From Clostridia bacterium (GTDB lineage Bacteria; Bacillota; Clostridia; Oscillospirales; CAG-272), in assembly GCA_017416185.1 (NCBI GenBank), contig JAFQDF010000013.1, positions 183,196 to 247,195 of the forward strand: a DNA stretch of 64,000 nt, in the 5' to 3' direction. Of this stretch, positions 33,553 through 43,100 are shown piece after piece. Every line of letters begins with the position of its first letter. The stretch's first letter is position 1. Position numbers and translations under genes: made by a program. A model generated the notes under the pieces. It did not search any database and had not been told where the DNA came from. It saw only the letters and a program-made list of their open reading frames with translations.

Positions 33553-34164
33553 TTAATTATTATAAAATTTATTATAAAAATCGGGATTATGTACAGTGCT
33601 GAGCTTTTCGCTTTCTATAATTCCGATAAATTTATCTGCTGCCTCATCAAGCCTGTTATCCTCATTTATGATAAGATAATCATAATTGTTAAATAATTTA
33701 AGCTCCTCTCTTGAACGCTCAAGGCGCCTGAGAATATCCTCCTCGGTGTTTGTACCACGGCCCCTGAGTCTTGCTTCAAGAGTCGCATAGTCCGGAGGAA
33801 CTATAAGCACAAGCACGGCATCGGGAAACTTTTTCTTTATCTGCATTGCTCCGTCAACCTCTATTTCAAGGATAACATTCTTACCCTCACAAAGGTCCTT
33901 TTCGACTACGGGACGCAAAGTCCCGTAATAGTTTCCGGCATATGTGGTGTATTCTACCACCTTGTCCTCGGAAATGAGGCTTTCAAACTCTTCTTTTGTC
34001 TTAAAGTGATACTGAACACCGTCAACCTCACCGGGTCTGGGAGCGCGTGTGGTAGCGGATATCGAATAAACAAAGCCCTCTGACTTTTCAAAGACCCTGC
34101 CGAGTACGGTTCCTTTTCCGGAACCGGAGGGACCGGATACTACTGTAAGAAGTCCTTTTGCCAT
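33553..34164 (-). CDS. gmk: Guanylate kinase
   Basis: A 203-residue GMP kinase: P-loop SGPSGSGKGTVL (10-21), ATTRAPRPGEVDGVQYHF GMP-binding stretch, and LEIEVDGAMQIKK. The ATG at 34164 has GAGGAGG upstream; a longer frame to 34188 lies inside remA. It follows remA by 1 nt. Confidence 0.96.
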   Translation of the reverse strand: MAKGLLTVVSGPSGSGKGTVLGRVFEKSEGFVYSISATTRAPRPGEVDGVQYHFKTKEEFESLISEDKVVEYTTYAGNYYGTLRPVVEKDLCEGKNVILEIEVDGAMQIKKKFPDAVLVLIVPPDYATLEARLRGRGTNTEEDILRRLERSREELKLFNNYDYLIINEDNRLDEAADKFIGIIESEKLSTVHNPDFYNKFYNN

Positions 34165-34165
34165 A

Positions 34166-34417
34166 CTATTCCTCCTCGCTACCCTCACCGTTGAAACGGT
34201 TCAGTATTCTGTCAGGCTCAAGAGCACAAAGCACAACGTGATCGCTGTCGGTTATTATAACCGATTTTGTCTTTTTGCCACAGGAAGCATCAATCGCTCT
34301 GCCTGTGTCCTTGGCATCTATTATCATCCTCTTGATAGGTGCGGCATCGGGGGAGACCACCGAAACTATACGCTCTCTTACAAGAAGATTACCGTAGCCT
34401 ATATTAATAAGTTTCAT
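34166..34417 (-). CDS. remA: RemA/DUF370 DNA-binding regulator
   Basis: An 83-residue protein with the family pattern MKLINIGYGNLLVRERIVSV, VVSPDAAPIKRMIIDAKD and SVIITDSDHVVLCALEPD. In Bacillus RemA activates biofilm-matrix and osmoprotection genes as a ring-shaped DNA binder. It lies between yicC and gmk, the conserved place for this gene. Confidence 0.93.
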   Translation of the reverse strand: MKLINIGYGNLLVRERIVSVVSPDAAPIKRMIIDAKDTGRAIDASCGKKTKSVIITDSDHVVLCALEPDRILNRFNGEGSEEE

Positions 34418-34429
34418 ACGCTTTCCCCG

Positions 34430-35317
34430 CTACTCTATATTCTGTATCTGCTCTCTGATCTTTTCCAGTTCTGCCTTCATATCCACCACAAGGTGAGCTA
34501 TCTCACTGTCATTACATTTACTGCCTGTAGTATTTACCTCGCGGTTCATCTCCTGAAGAAGAAAATCTATCTTTCTGCCCACAGGCTCCTTTGAGTTCAT
34601 TATATCGTCGAAGGCCTTAAAGTGGCTCTGTAATCTTACCATCTCTTCGTCTATGGCGATCTTATCGGCAAAGATGGCGCACTCGGTTAGTATCCGCTGT
34701 TCATCGGGCTCCACCGACATCGCTTCAAGTGTAGCACGAAGTTTAGCTTCAAGACGATTACGGTAGTTTTCTACACCAACCTCGCTACGCTCGGCGACCT
34801 TTGCCGCAAGGAGTACAAGATTTTCCTTCTTCGCCATAAGGTCATCGGCAATACGCTGACCTTCCTTTATACGCATATCGTTATAATTGGAAATTGCCTC
34901 ATCAAGCACCGGGAGAAGCTCGTTCCAGTCCTTTTCGGTATCCTCTTCTGCCCGGATAGTAGTAAACACCTCGTGGTTACGGGCCAGCGCCATAGTGGAT
35001 ATATCATCCCTCAGACCGAAGTGGTCACGAAGCTCACACAAAGCTTTATAGTAGCTTTCGGCATAGCCTGTGTCAAGCTTTATCTCAACTCCCTCGGTCA
35101 CAAGCTGGTCAACGGAAATAAATACATCCACCTTTCCTCGGCTGGTAGCGGCCTTCTGGATATATGCACGCACCTTTTCCTCCAAGTGTCTGTATCTGCC
35201 GGGCATACGTACGTTGCAATCAAGGTATCTGTTATTTACCGATTTTATCTCTACTGTTATTTCTTTGGTCTCGGTCTGCATATTTGCACGGCCGAAGGCT
35301 GTCATACTTTTGATCAT
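34430..35317 (-). CDS. yicC: YicC/YloC-family endoribonuclease
   Basis: A 295-residue protein starting MIKSMTAFGRA and ending LVVDMKAELEKIREQIQNIE, with KIDFLLQEMNREVNTTGSK, the hallmark of the family. YicC homologues are reported endoribonucleases. First gene of the yicC-remA-gmk-rpoZ-priA run; GGAG 9 nt before the ATG. Confidence 0.93.
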   Translation of the reverse strand: MIKSMTAFGRANMQTETKEITVEIKSVNNRYLDCNVRMPGRYRHLEEKVRAYIQKAATSRGKVDVFISVDQLVTEGVEIKLDTGYAESYYKALCELRDHFGLRDDISTMALARNHEVFTTIRAEEDTEKDWNELLPVLDEAISNYNDMRIKEGQRIADDLMAKKENLVLLAAKVAERSEVGVENYRNRLEAKLRATLEAMSVEPDEQRILTECAIFADKIAIDEEMVRLQSHFKAFDDIMNSKEPVGRKIDFLLQEMNREVNTTGSKCNDSEIAHLVVDMKAELEKIREQIQNIE

Positions 35318-35367
35318 TATATACTTCTCCGACTTTATAGTATTATAATATTATATAGTATTTGAAT

Positions 35368-36054
35368 CTATTTGTCAAATAATTCTTTTGCTTTGGCAAG
35401 CACAGGCATACACTTGCCGCCGGTTATCACAAAATGCTCTACCATTTCCCTGTTAAGCTCAGATAAAGCCTTCCATACGGATCTGGTAATACAAAGATCC
35501 TCAAATGAAGGCTCTGCGTTTCCCGAAGGGTGGTTATGGGCAAGAACAAAATAGGAAGCACGGTTGGAAAATACGTGCTCTGCTACCGTTTCCGGATTTA
35601 CGTTAACGTTTGTTATCGTGCCCTCACACAGCATAATACTGTCTATACGGCGCATTCCCGAATCAAACAGAAAAAGCTGAACGTGCTCTTTTGTCTGACC
35701 TATAAAATGATTTATCACGTATTCGCAAAGCAGTTCCCTGTCATCAAAGCTTTTCTCTTCGGACAAAAGATCCATAGAATATTTACGGAAAAGCTGAGGG
35801 ATGAGCTGAATAAGTATAGCCGCATGATCTCCAATTCCGGAAATGCTTTTCAGTTCCTCTTTGCTTGCAGAAAAAACTCTTGAAAAGGAACCGAATTTGT
35901 TGATCAGCTCGTGTGCCATCCCGTTGGTGTTTTTATAAGGAAGACCGAAAAAAAGCAACAACTCCAGTGCCTCGTGATCGTGAAAGGAATCTAAGCCGAA
36001 TTTTTCAAATCTTTTCTTCACTCTCTGTCTGTGTTCTTTGTTTATTTTTTCCAT
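35368..36054 (-). CDS. radC: RadC-family JAB/MPN domain protein
   Basis: A 228-residue protein: an N-terminal helix-hairpin-helix region with GLPYKNTNGMAHELI and ISGIGDHAA, and a C-terminal JAMM domain with H173 and H175 (LAHNHPSGNAEPS), Ser178 and Asp186. DNA-repair roles are assumed but poorly supported for the family. ATG at 36054 follows GGGGTGA; a GTG at 36063 is less likely. Confidence 0.92.
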   Translation of the reverse strand: MEKINKEHRQRVKKRFEKFGLDSFHDHEALELLLFFGLPYKNTNGMAHELINKFGSFSRVFSASKEELKSISGIGDHAAILIQLIPQLFRKYSMDLLSEEKSFDDRELLCEYVINHFIGQTKEHVQLFLFDSGMRRIDSIMLCEGTITNVNVNPETVAEHVFSNRASYFVLAHNHPSGNAEPSFEDLCITRSVWKALSELNREMVEHFVITGGKCMPVLAKAKELFDK

Positions 36055-36191
36055 ACGAATCACCCCGCAATCACACAGATTATATCACAGAAACATAAGT
36101 TTTTTCAAGTATTTTATCACGATATCATTATTTATTCATAATTATGGGGTACAATAAATTTATTATACAGTTGATATTGGAGGAATTTGAT

Positions 36192-37838
36192 ATGAAGCTC
36201 AATAAACTTACAAATTTTGAGGGTGTCAAGGGTCCTGTAGTTACAATAGTTATGGACGGCATCGGTCTTAATGACATCGAGGCAGGCAACGCTATAAAGG
36301 CTGCCACCACACCCACACTTGACAGACTTATGAAGGATTACCCTATGGTATCCCTCAAGGCTCACGGTACCGCCGTAGGTCTTCCCTCTGACGACGATAT
36401 GGGTAACAGCGAGGTTGGACACAATGCACTTGGTTCGGGTCAGGTATTCAGCCAGGGTGCAAAGCTGGTTTCCGAGTCTATCGAAAACGGCAAGATGTTC
36501 ACAAGCGACACTTGGGTCGCTCTCACCGAAAACGTAAAGAATAACAATTCTACACTTCACTTTATGGGTCTTTTCTCTGACGGTAACGTTCACAGTCATA
36601 TAGACCACCTTAAGGCTATGCTGGCAAAGGCTAAGACAGAGGGCGTTAAGAGAGTTCGCGTTCACATCCTTCTTGACGGACGTGACGTAGGCGAGACCTC
36701 CGCACTTGAGTATGTAGAACCCTTTGAAGGCTACCTCGATGAGCTGCGCTCCGACGATTTTGACGTTATGATCGCAAGTGGCGGCGGACGTATGAAGATC
36801 ACGATGGACCGTTATGAGGCTAACTGGTCTATGGTTGAAGCAGGCTGGAAGGTTCACGTTTTAGGCGAGGGCGCACAGTATAATTCTGCCAAGGAAGCAA
36901 TCGAGACCATCAGAGCTAACACCGGTGCGATCGACCAGGATCTTGATCCCTTCGTAATCGCACGTGACGGTAAGCCCGTTGGTACAATAGAGGACAACGA
37001 CAGCGTAATCTTCTTCAACTTCCGCGGTGACCGTTCCATTGAGATAAGTGTAGCGTTCGAGGCAGAGAGCTTTGACAAGTTCGACCGTGTACGTTTCCCC
37101 AAGACTATGTATGCAGGTATGCTTGAATATGACGGTGACCTTCATATCCCCTCCCGTTATCTTGTAAATCCCCCTGAGATCACCAACACTATGGGTGAGT
37201 ACCTCGCTGATACAGGTGTAAAGCAGCTTGCTATCTCAGAGACACAGAAGTACGGTCACGTAACATACTTCTGGAACGGTAACAAGTCCGGCAAGTTCAG
37301 TGAAGAGCTTGAAACATATATCGAAATCCCCTCCGACGTTGTCCCCTTTGAGCAGAGACCCTGGATGAAGTGTGCCGAGATCACCGACAAGATGATCGAG
37401 ATGCTTGAGTCCGGCGAGTACAAGTATCTGCGCTGCAACTTCCCCAACGGTGATATGGTAGGCCACACAGGTAATATGCTTGCTACAGAGGTAAGTGTTG
37501 AGGCTCTTGATCTCCAGCTTGCAAGACTTCTTACCGTTATCGATAAGCTTGAGGGTGTCGCTATCATCACCGCAGACCATGGTAACGCTGACGAGATGTA
37601 TGAGATCGACAAGAAGACCAAGGGTGCTAAGCTCAACAAGGACGGAACTCCCAAGGCAAAGACCAGCCATACCCTTAACCCTGTTCCCTGCATCATCTAT
37701 GATAACTTCTATGCAGATAAGTACAGCGTTGTAAAGGACGCAAGCTACGGTCTCTCCAACGTAGCGGCTACTACTGTTAACCTCCTCGGCTACGAGGCTC
37801 CCGCAATGTGGGATAACTCGATCATAGAAGTTAAATGA
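36192..37838 (+). CDS. gpmI: 2,3-bisphosphoglycerate-independent phosphoglycerate mutase
   Basis: A glycolytic alkaline-phosphatase-superfamily enzyme that interconverts 3- and 2-phosphoglycerate. The metal ligand D22 lies in VMDGIGLND, the nucleophile S73 in DDDMGNSEVGH; HILLDGRDVGETSALEYV and TADHGNADEM are also seen. At 548 residues it is longer than the usual 510. GGAGG 7 nt before the ATG at 36192 decides the start over 36144. The stop overlaps the sortase start. Confidence 0.95.
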   Translation: MKLNKLTNFEGVKGPVVTIVMDGIGLNDIEAGNAIKAATTPTLDRLMKDYPMVSLKAHGTAVGLPSDDDMGNSEVGHNALGSGQVFSQGAKLVSESIENGKMFTSDTWVALTENVKNNNSTLHFMGLFSDGNVHSHIDHLKAMLAKAKTEGVKRVRVHILLDGRDVGETSALEYVEPFEGYLDELRSDDFDVMIASGGGRMKITMDRYEANWSMVEAGWKVHVLGEGAQYNSAKEAIETIRANTGAIDQDLDPFVIARDGKPVGTIEDNDSVIFFNFRGDRSIEISVAFEAESFDKFDRVRFPKTMYAGMLEYDGDLHIPSRYLVNPPEITNTMGEYLADTGVKQLAISETQKYGHVTYFWNGNKSGKFSEELETYIEIPSDVVPFEQRPWMKCAEITDKMIEMLESGEYKYLRCNFPNGDMVGHTGNMLATEVSVEALDLQLARLLTVIDKLEGVAIITADHGNADEMYEIDKKTKGAKLNKDGTPKAKTSHTLNPVPCIIYDNFYADKYSVVKDASYGLSNVAATTVNLLGYEAPAMWDNSIIEVK

Positions 37839-38779
37839 GTTCGGAAAATAATCAAAAGGACTCCTTCCTCTACTCACTTAATCACGCATCCGTTGATGAT
37901 ATAGCAGAGGTAAATCCCGAGATAGAGAAAAAGAGAAAGGCCGCAAAAACCAGAAGCATTATCCGTTATGTCATAATGGGTATCTGTGTCTGCGTTTTTG
38001 TGGTATCAGCCTTTTCAATAGTAAAAACTTTGTACGGCTACAAGCAGGCTGAAGAATTCTATGATCATATGTATGAGGACCTGGGAGACACCGGTTCAGC
38101 CCTCGAGGAAACAGCTATGATCAGTGAGCTGGGCTCCTTCGGTACCATAAATAAACCCAAGGGCGAGGATGACCATACCTACAATCTGCTTTTTGAGAGG
38201 ATGAGATCACGTATCTTAGCCCTGCGTGAAAAGAATAATGACGTTTACGGTTGGATAATCATCCCCGGCACCGAGAATATAGATTATCCCATAATGCAGA
38301 GCGGCGATAACGATTATTACCTGAGCCGTACCTACAGCGGAGACTATATGGCTGCCGGTTCCATCTTTGCGGATTATCGCTGTGATAAGGATATCAACGG
38401 AAACTTTAACTTCATCGTTTACGGTCACAATATGCAGAACAGAATGATGTTCAGCGAGCTTATAAAGTTCCTTGATGAGGATTTCTTTAACAAGAATCAA
38501 TACGTATACGTTTATACCGATAAGGGAATATATACTTATAAGATATTCTCTGTCTACAAAACAGATTATAAGTACAAGTATATTGAAACAGGCTTCCCCT
38601 CAGGAGAGGAATTTGTAAAATGGGCGGAGGAAATGCGCTCCAACTCCAAATTCAAGCGAGAAGGTATCAGCTTTGACACCAACAGCCGTGTTATTACTCT
38701 CTCCACCTGCACCAATGCTCTTTGGAGCGACAGATACTGTGTACAGGCATTACTGGTGGATGCATATAACGAGCCCTGA
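37835..38779 (+). CDS. srtB: Class B sortase
   Basis: A 314-residue membrane transpeptidase with one N-terminal helix (about 41-62) and the catalytic triad H198 (YGHNM), C292 (LSTCTN) and R300 (SDRYCVQA). DVYGWIIIPGTENIDYPIMQ-type text (pieces at 136-154) is diagnostic of SrtB. It anchors proteins to peptidoglycan or builds pili. No LPxTG/NPxTN substrate is evident in the window. Coupled to gpmI by ATGA; the next gene is a glycosyltransferase. Confidence 0.92.
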   Translation: MSSENNQKDSFLYSLNHASVDDIAEVNPEIEKKRKAAKTRSIIRYVIMGICVCVFVVSAFSIVKTLYGYKQAEEFYDHMYEDLGDTGSALEETAMISELGSFGTINKPKGEDDHTYNLLFERMRSRILALREKNNDVYGWIIIPGTENIDYPIMQSGDNDYYLSRTYSGDYMAAGSIFADYRCDKDINGNFNFIVYGHNMQNRMMFSELIKFLDEDFFNKNQYVYVYTDKGIYTYKIFSVYKTDYKYKYIETGFPSGEEFVKWAEEMRSNSKFKREGISFDTNSRVITLSTCTNALWSDRYCVQALLVDAYNEP

Positions 38780-38791
38780 CGAGGTAGGATC

Positions 38792-39529
38792 TTGAAAACA
38801 GATAAGGTTTCGGTAGTTATACCGGTTTACAATGAAGAAAAGAATATTTTAAGCTGTCTTAAAGCTCTCTGCGGATATATGGCGGAAAGTTTTTGTGACT
38901 ATGAAATAATTATTGTCAATGATGGAAGCACAGACGCTACAGAGCAGCTTTTCCTTAACAACTCAGGTAACTATGCAAATCTTAAGCTGGTAAGCTACGC
39001 CCCGAACAAGGGTAAGGGTAATGCCGTCAAAACAGGTATACTCGAGTCTACCGGGGAACGTATAGTCTGTACCGACTGCGACCTTGCATACGGAGTTGAG
39101 GTGATCGGAGAAATGGCCGACAAGCTCTCGGAATACGACCTTGTAATAGGCTCACGAAACCTCACTAAAGAAGGTCACAAGGGTTATACCTTTGTAAGAA
39201 AGCTCGCCTCAAAGGCTTATATAAAGTTACTGAATTTCGCGGCGGGATTTGGTCATACCGACAGTCAGTGCGGTATCAAGGCATACCGGAGTAAGGCGGC
39301 AAAAAAAATATTTGTCAACTGTCAGACCAAGGGCTTTGCCTTTGACCTGGAGGCTCTTATGATAGCCGAAAAGGCGGGCTACACCATCGGTGAATATCCC
39401 GTTTCAATAATCAATCATTCAAATGAAGGCTCAAAGGTCAATATCATAAGAGACACCCGCAGGATGCTGTCTGATCTCAGAAGGATCAAAAAACACGTAA
39501 AAGAGCTGGATTTGACAAAAGAAAGCTAA
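38792..39529 (+). CDS. Family 2 glycosyltransferase, dolichyl-phosphate-glucose-type
   Basis: The 245-residue GT-A enzyme shows VVIPVYNEEKNI (8-19), NDGSTD (44-49), the metal-binding DCDLAYG and KAYRSKAAKKIF. It most resembles dolichyl/polyprenyl-phosphate glycosyltransferases, which load a sugar on a lipid carrier; no membrane helices are seen. The start is TTG with GAGGTAGGA upstream. Its last codons contain the -35 box of the RNase P RNA promoter. Confidence 0.85.
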   Translation: MKTDKVSVVIPVYNEEKNILSCLKALCGYMAESFCDYEIIIVNDGSTDATEQLFLNNSGNYANLKLVSYAPNKGKGNAVKTGILESTGERIVCTDCDLAYGVEVIGEMADKLSEYDLVIGSRNLTKEGHKGYTFVRKLASKAYIKLLNFAAGFGHTDSQCGIKAYRSKAAKKIFVNCQTKGFAFDLEALMIAEKAGYTIGEYPVSIINHSNEGSKVNIIRDTRRMLSDLRRIKKHVKELDLTKES

Positions 39530-39540
39530 TATGCTAAAAT
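39512..39540 (+). promoter_or_regulatory. Promoter of rnpB, inside the end of the glycosyltransferase gene
   Basis: TTGACA (39512-39517), 17 nt, TAAAAT (39535-39540) with TG at the extended -10 position. The -35 lies in the coding region, ending 12 nt before the stop. Confidence 0.75.
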
Positions 39541-39548
39541 AATAACTT

Positions 39549-39898
39549 GACTAAGCTATACGGCCGCGCGGTATCACGCCGAAAGGTAGTACCGTGAGGA
39601 AAGTCCGGGCTTCACAGGACAGGATAACGGATAACGTCCGCCGAGGGCGACCTCAGGGAAAGTGCAACAGAAATAAACCGCCTCATTTATGGGGTAAGGA
39701 TGGAAAGGCGAGGTAAGAGCTCACCGGCACACTGGCGACTTTGTGCAAATGTAAACCCTATCCGGAGCAACACCGTTTACGGGGGCAAGGAAACTTGATG
39801 CTTGTCCGGCAGAACCCCGTGGGTGGCACAGAGCTTTACGGTAACGTAAAGACAAGATAGATGGCCGTACACGACAGAACCCGGCTTATTGCTTAATC
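39549..39898 (+). ncRNA. rnpB: RNase P RNA, bacterial class A
   Basis: The ribozyme that trims tRNA 5' leaders. P1 closes between TAAGC (39552-39556) and GCTTA (39891-39895). The universal GAGGAAAGTCC (39596-39606) and ACAGAACCCGGCTTA (39874-39888) are present, as are the usual A-rich mid-section and the GGGGTAAGGATGGAAAGG joining region. Length about 350 nt is typical. A terminator hairpin follows directly. Confidence 0.96.
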
Positions 39899-39900
39899 GA

Positions 39901-39927
39901 AAAAAGCACCCGAAAGGGTGCTTTTTG
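39901..39927 (+). terminator. Terminator of rnpB
   Basis: AAAAAAGCACCC, loop GAAA, GGGTGCTTTTT. Confidence 0.9.
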
Positions 39928-39936
39928 ATTAAGCAG

Positions 39937-40089
39937 CTATGATTGCTTCGCAAACTATGATGCTTCGCAGTTATGATTTGCTACGCAAAGTTATGAGTGC
40001 TTCGCACGCTTCAGGGCAATCATATCATAACGAAAACCGAAGGTTTTCTCATAACATTTGCCATAAGTCAAATTCATAACTCATAACTA
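39937..40089. repeat. Heptamer-hairpin array 1 (linker AGTTATGA type)
   Basis: Short perfect hairpins alternate with a fixed word. Hairpins: TTGC/GCAA, TGC/GCA, TTTGC/GCAAA, GTGC/GCAC (loops TTC or TAC) and GAAAACC/GGTTTTC. The linker reads (AGT)TATGA in the first four joints and then its reverse complement TCATAAC(T) in the remaining ones, switching near 40020. It fills the space between rnpB and the beta-helix gene; no coding potential is seen. Confidence 0.75.
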
Positions 40090-40117
40090 AGGGCACACTC
40101 GTCGAGTGTGCCTTTGT
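40090..40117. terminator. Hairpin after the beta-helix surface-protein gene
   Basis: GGCACACTC, loop GTC, GAGTGTGCC (40093-40113) lies just past the stop of the minus-strand gene; the T run is modest in that direction. Confidence 0.6.
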
Positions 40118-40127
40118 TATATAAAAC

Positions 40128-43100
40128 TTACTTTTTCGCCTCGATAACATTAACCTTAACATACTCTACTGCATCGCCGACCTTGAATACTATCTTATAC
40201 TCGTTACCGATAAGGGCATCAATGTCTGCTGTAAGCTCAAGACTTAAATTGCCTGTGTTGAGTATTACCTCGTTGCCGTACTCGGCACTTACCTTAAACA
40301 GCTCGGACAGTGAGCAGCTCACGTAATCCTCGCCGTCCTTTTTAAGCAGTGCAAGATTGAACGTAGCAGTTTCTGCATTATTAACAAGACCGCTTACCGA
40401 CATTTCAAGAGACGTAAGCTTCTTTACAGCATTGTAATCCTCATAGTAGGGCTTCTTTTCCCCGTCAAGAGTAGTAACGAGGATCGCATACTCGTCATCT
40501 GCATCAAGCTCAAGGTTAACACCGTCACTTTCAGCATCATATGCCGCTCCTACCGTGTAGTGCTTTCCGTCATCGCTTGCTGCGATAACACAACGCATAG
40601 TCGACTCTACAATTGCCGTACCATAGTAGTTACCGAGAGTAACCTTCAGCTTACCCTTCTTTTCCACATTACCGTCCTTGTCAACAGGCATAGGAACTGC
40701 AATAACATCGGACTTTCCTGCCGCAACATACTGTTTGCCCTTCTCGTCGGAAATGACCGTTCCGCGTGGGAAGCTTTCGTTACCGGACTGGAAAAGGATA
40801 ACTCCCTTGTTATGAGCAAGAGCTACGCTGTCATCAGAAAGCTCATAGCTTACTTCGTAGCAGCCGTCCTCGGTAGCAGTCAGCGTGACGCTTGATGAAG
40901 AAACTGTGGATATGGTGAATTCGGACAGCATCTCGTTACCCGAAATGTCATATCTTTCTCCCTCCGCACTTCCGGGATAATAATGGTTCAGCACCATAGA
41001 AAGCTCGCCTTCAAAGCTTACCGATTCATCCAGAAGGATATCAGTGAAATCCACGGTGAATAAAAGCTTTTCGGTGGTCATAGCCTTCTTAGCTGTGTCT
41101 TCGTTTACCTTAGGCTCATAGAACTTATCTGTTGTACCCATCTGATAGAAGTTCACAAGAGGGATCTCTATGGTATCAGGTAATTTTTTCTTGTCATCTT
41201 CTCCGTCTGCTTCTCCCACAACAGCTTCGTCACCTGTCACCTCGTAATAATAATATCCCACGCTTTCTTCATCTGTGGTATCTATCATTACGATTCTTGT
41301 TCCCTCGGGGAAGGGAGCGGTGATATATGTGTTGATGCTCTTGTAGAGATTGGGGTAATAGCTGAACTCATAAACTGTGGTAAAGGAACCGTTTTCACGG
41401 ATGATCGTGGGATCGTATATTATGGGAGTACGGAGTTCTTCCTTATCCTTTCCCTCATCCTTATCATTATCCTTCGCCTCATCCTTTTCGGTTTCCTTCT
41501 CTGTATCCTTTTCGTCCTCTTCCTCGTATGCCGCAAGTCCGTTATAGTACTTGCCCGCCTTCGTTCTTGAAGGGAGATGGTCACCTGCGGTATTTATAAG
41601 CACCGCTTTATCCACATAGGACTGAGATACCTTAAAGTATTCCGAGGCAGCCTTATCAAGAACAAAACGCTTAGCTTCAAAGGCCTTCTTTGCAGCAGCT
41701 TCGTTAGTTGCCTCTTTTTCCCCCTGAGCAAACACAACCAGCTTCATATTCTGAGGCATTGCTTCGGGAATAGAAACAGTAGTCGCCGTTGTCGAGGTAA
41801 GCACTGCCGACACCTTAATTACAGAGATGTTAGGAATTGCAAGATGCACGGTATTATCGGTTGCTATAGTCGCCTTATCCGAGATTGTGAACTCGGGAAC
41901 AGGGATCTCATCTGCGTATTCAAGCACACCCACACAAACGCCGGAGGCTAAAGACGCAGTGTTCTTTTCAATGCTGCCGTCAGACATCATAAATGAGGAG
42001 CCGTTGGTAATAAACACACCGCCTGCAACACCTGAATCCTTGATAGACGCAGCATTCGTTGCCTTATTACCGGTAAGCTTGCCGCCTGCCATTGCAAAGG
42101 TGGCACGCACCTCCTTGTCAGAGCCTGAGGTCTCAAGGTAAACACCGCCGCCGTAAAGAGCACCGTTTTCTTTGATCTCTGCACCTTCAGACATACTGAG
42201 AGCACCGTCATTTACGTAAACACCGCCGCCGTAGCTTGCGTAGTTACCGGAAATACTGCCGCCGTTGATACTGCAGCTTCCTCCCTTTTCAACGTAAACA
42301 CCGCCGCCGAAGGTAAATACGGAGGGGGTTGCGAGCTTTTCTGAGGTTTTATTGTTATTAGCCTTTATCACCGCACCCTTACCTATAACGGTACCGCCTG
42401 CGGTGGTTACCAACGCTCCTGTTACCTTCTTACCCTCACCGTCAAAGACCAGTGTCTTATCTTTGGCAGCTTCAAGAGTAAGGGAAGCACCCTTTTCCAC
42501 ACGGAACATTTCGGAAGCAAACTCCGCTCCGCGCTTTACGGTGCGGGATTTATATTCACTGAGGTTTCCGGGGTTGGTATCTGTTGTAATAATAATATTC
42601 ATACCCTTCTTGATCACCACAGGAGCGGATACGGTGGTATCGCCCACGATCTTAAGGGTTGCTTGTGTGTTTTCCGGAAGAGCGGCAACCGCCTCTTCAA
42701 TACTCATATAGGGATTATTGCCCCAGTATACGGTATAGACCTCGTCCGCCGCACCGACAATAAGCTTCTTTTCCTTGACCGTAAGAGTGAATTTGCCTTC
42801 ATATCTTTCACTCATCTTGAAACTGTCCTTGGAGGGAGTTCCCTCGAACTCTGCTACTGTATCATAAATCTTGGGCTCTGTCATTGCAACGGTAATAACG
42901 TTGCTGTAGCCCGCACTTGCCGCAGAGGGCTTCCAATTTTCTTTAACCTTTATCACAGCAGAATTGGAAAGGAATACGGTAGCGGGATATGTGGCACTGG
43001 AAAAGATAGAACCGCTGCCGGCCAGGGTAAATGACCCTGCCGTCCAAACTCCGTCTCCGGAGTTTCCGTATATAGAGCCGCCGCCGAGAGTAAAGCTGCC

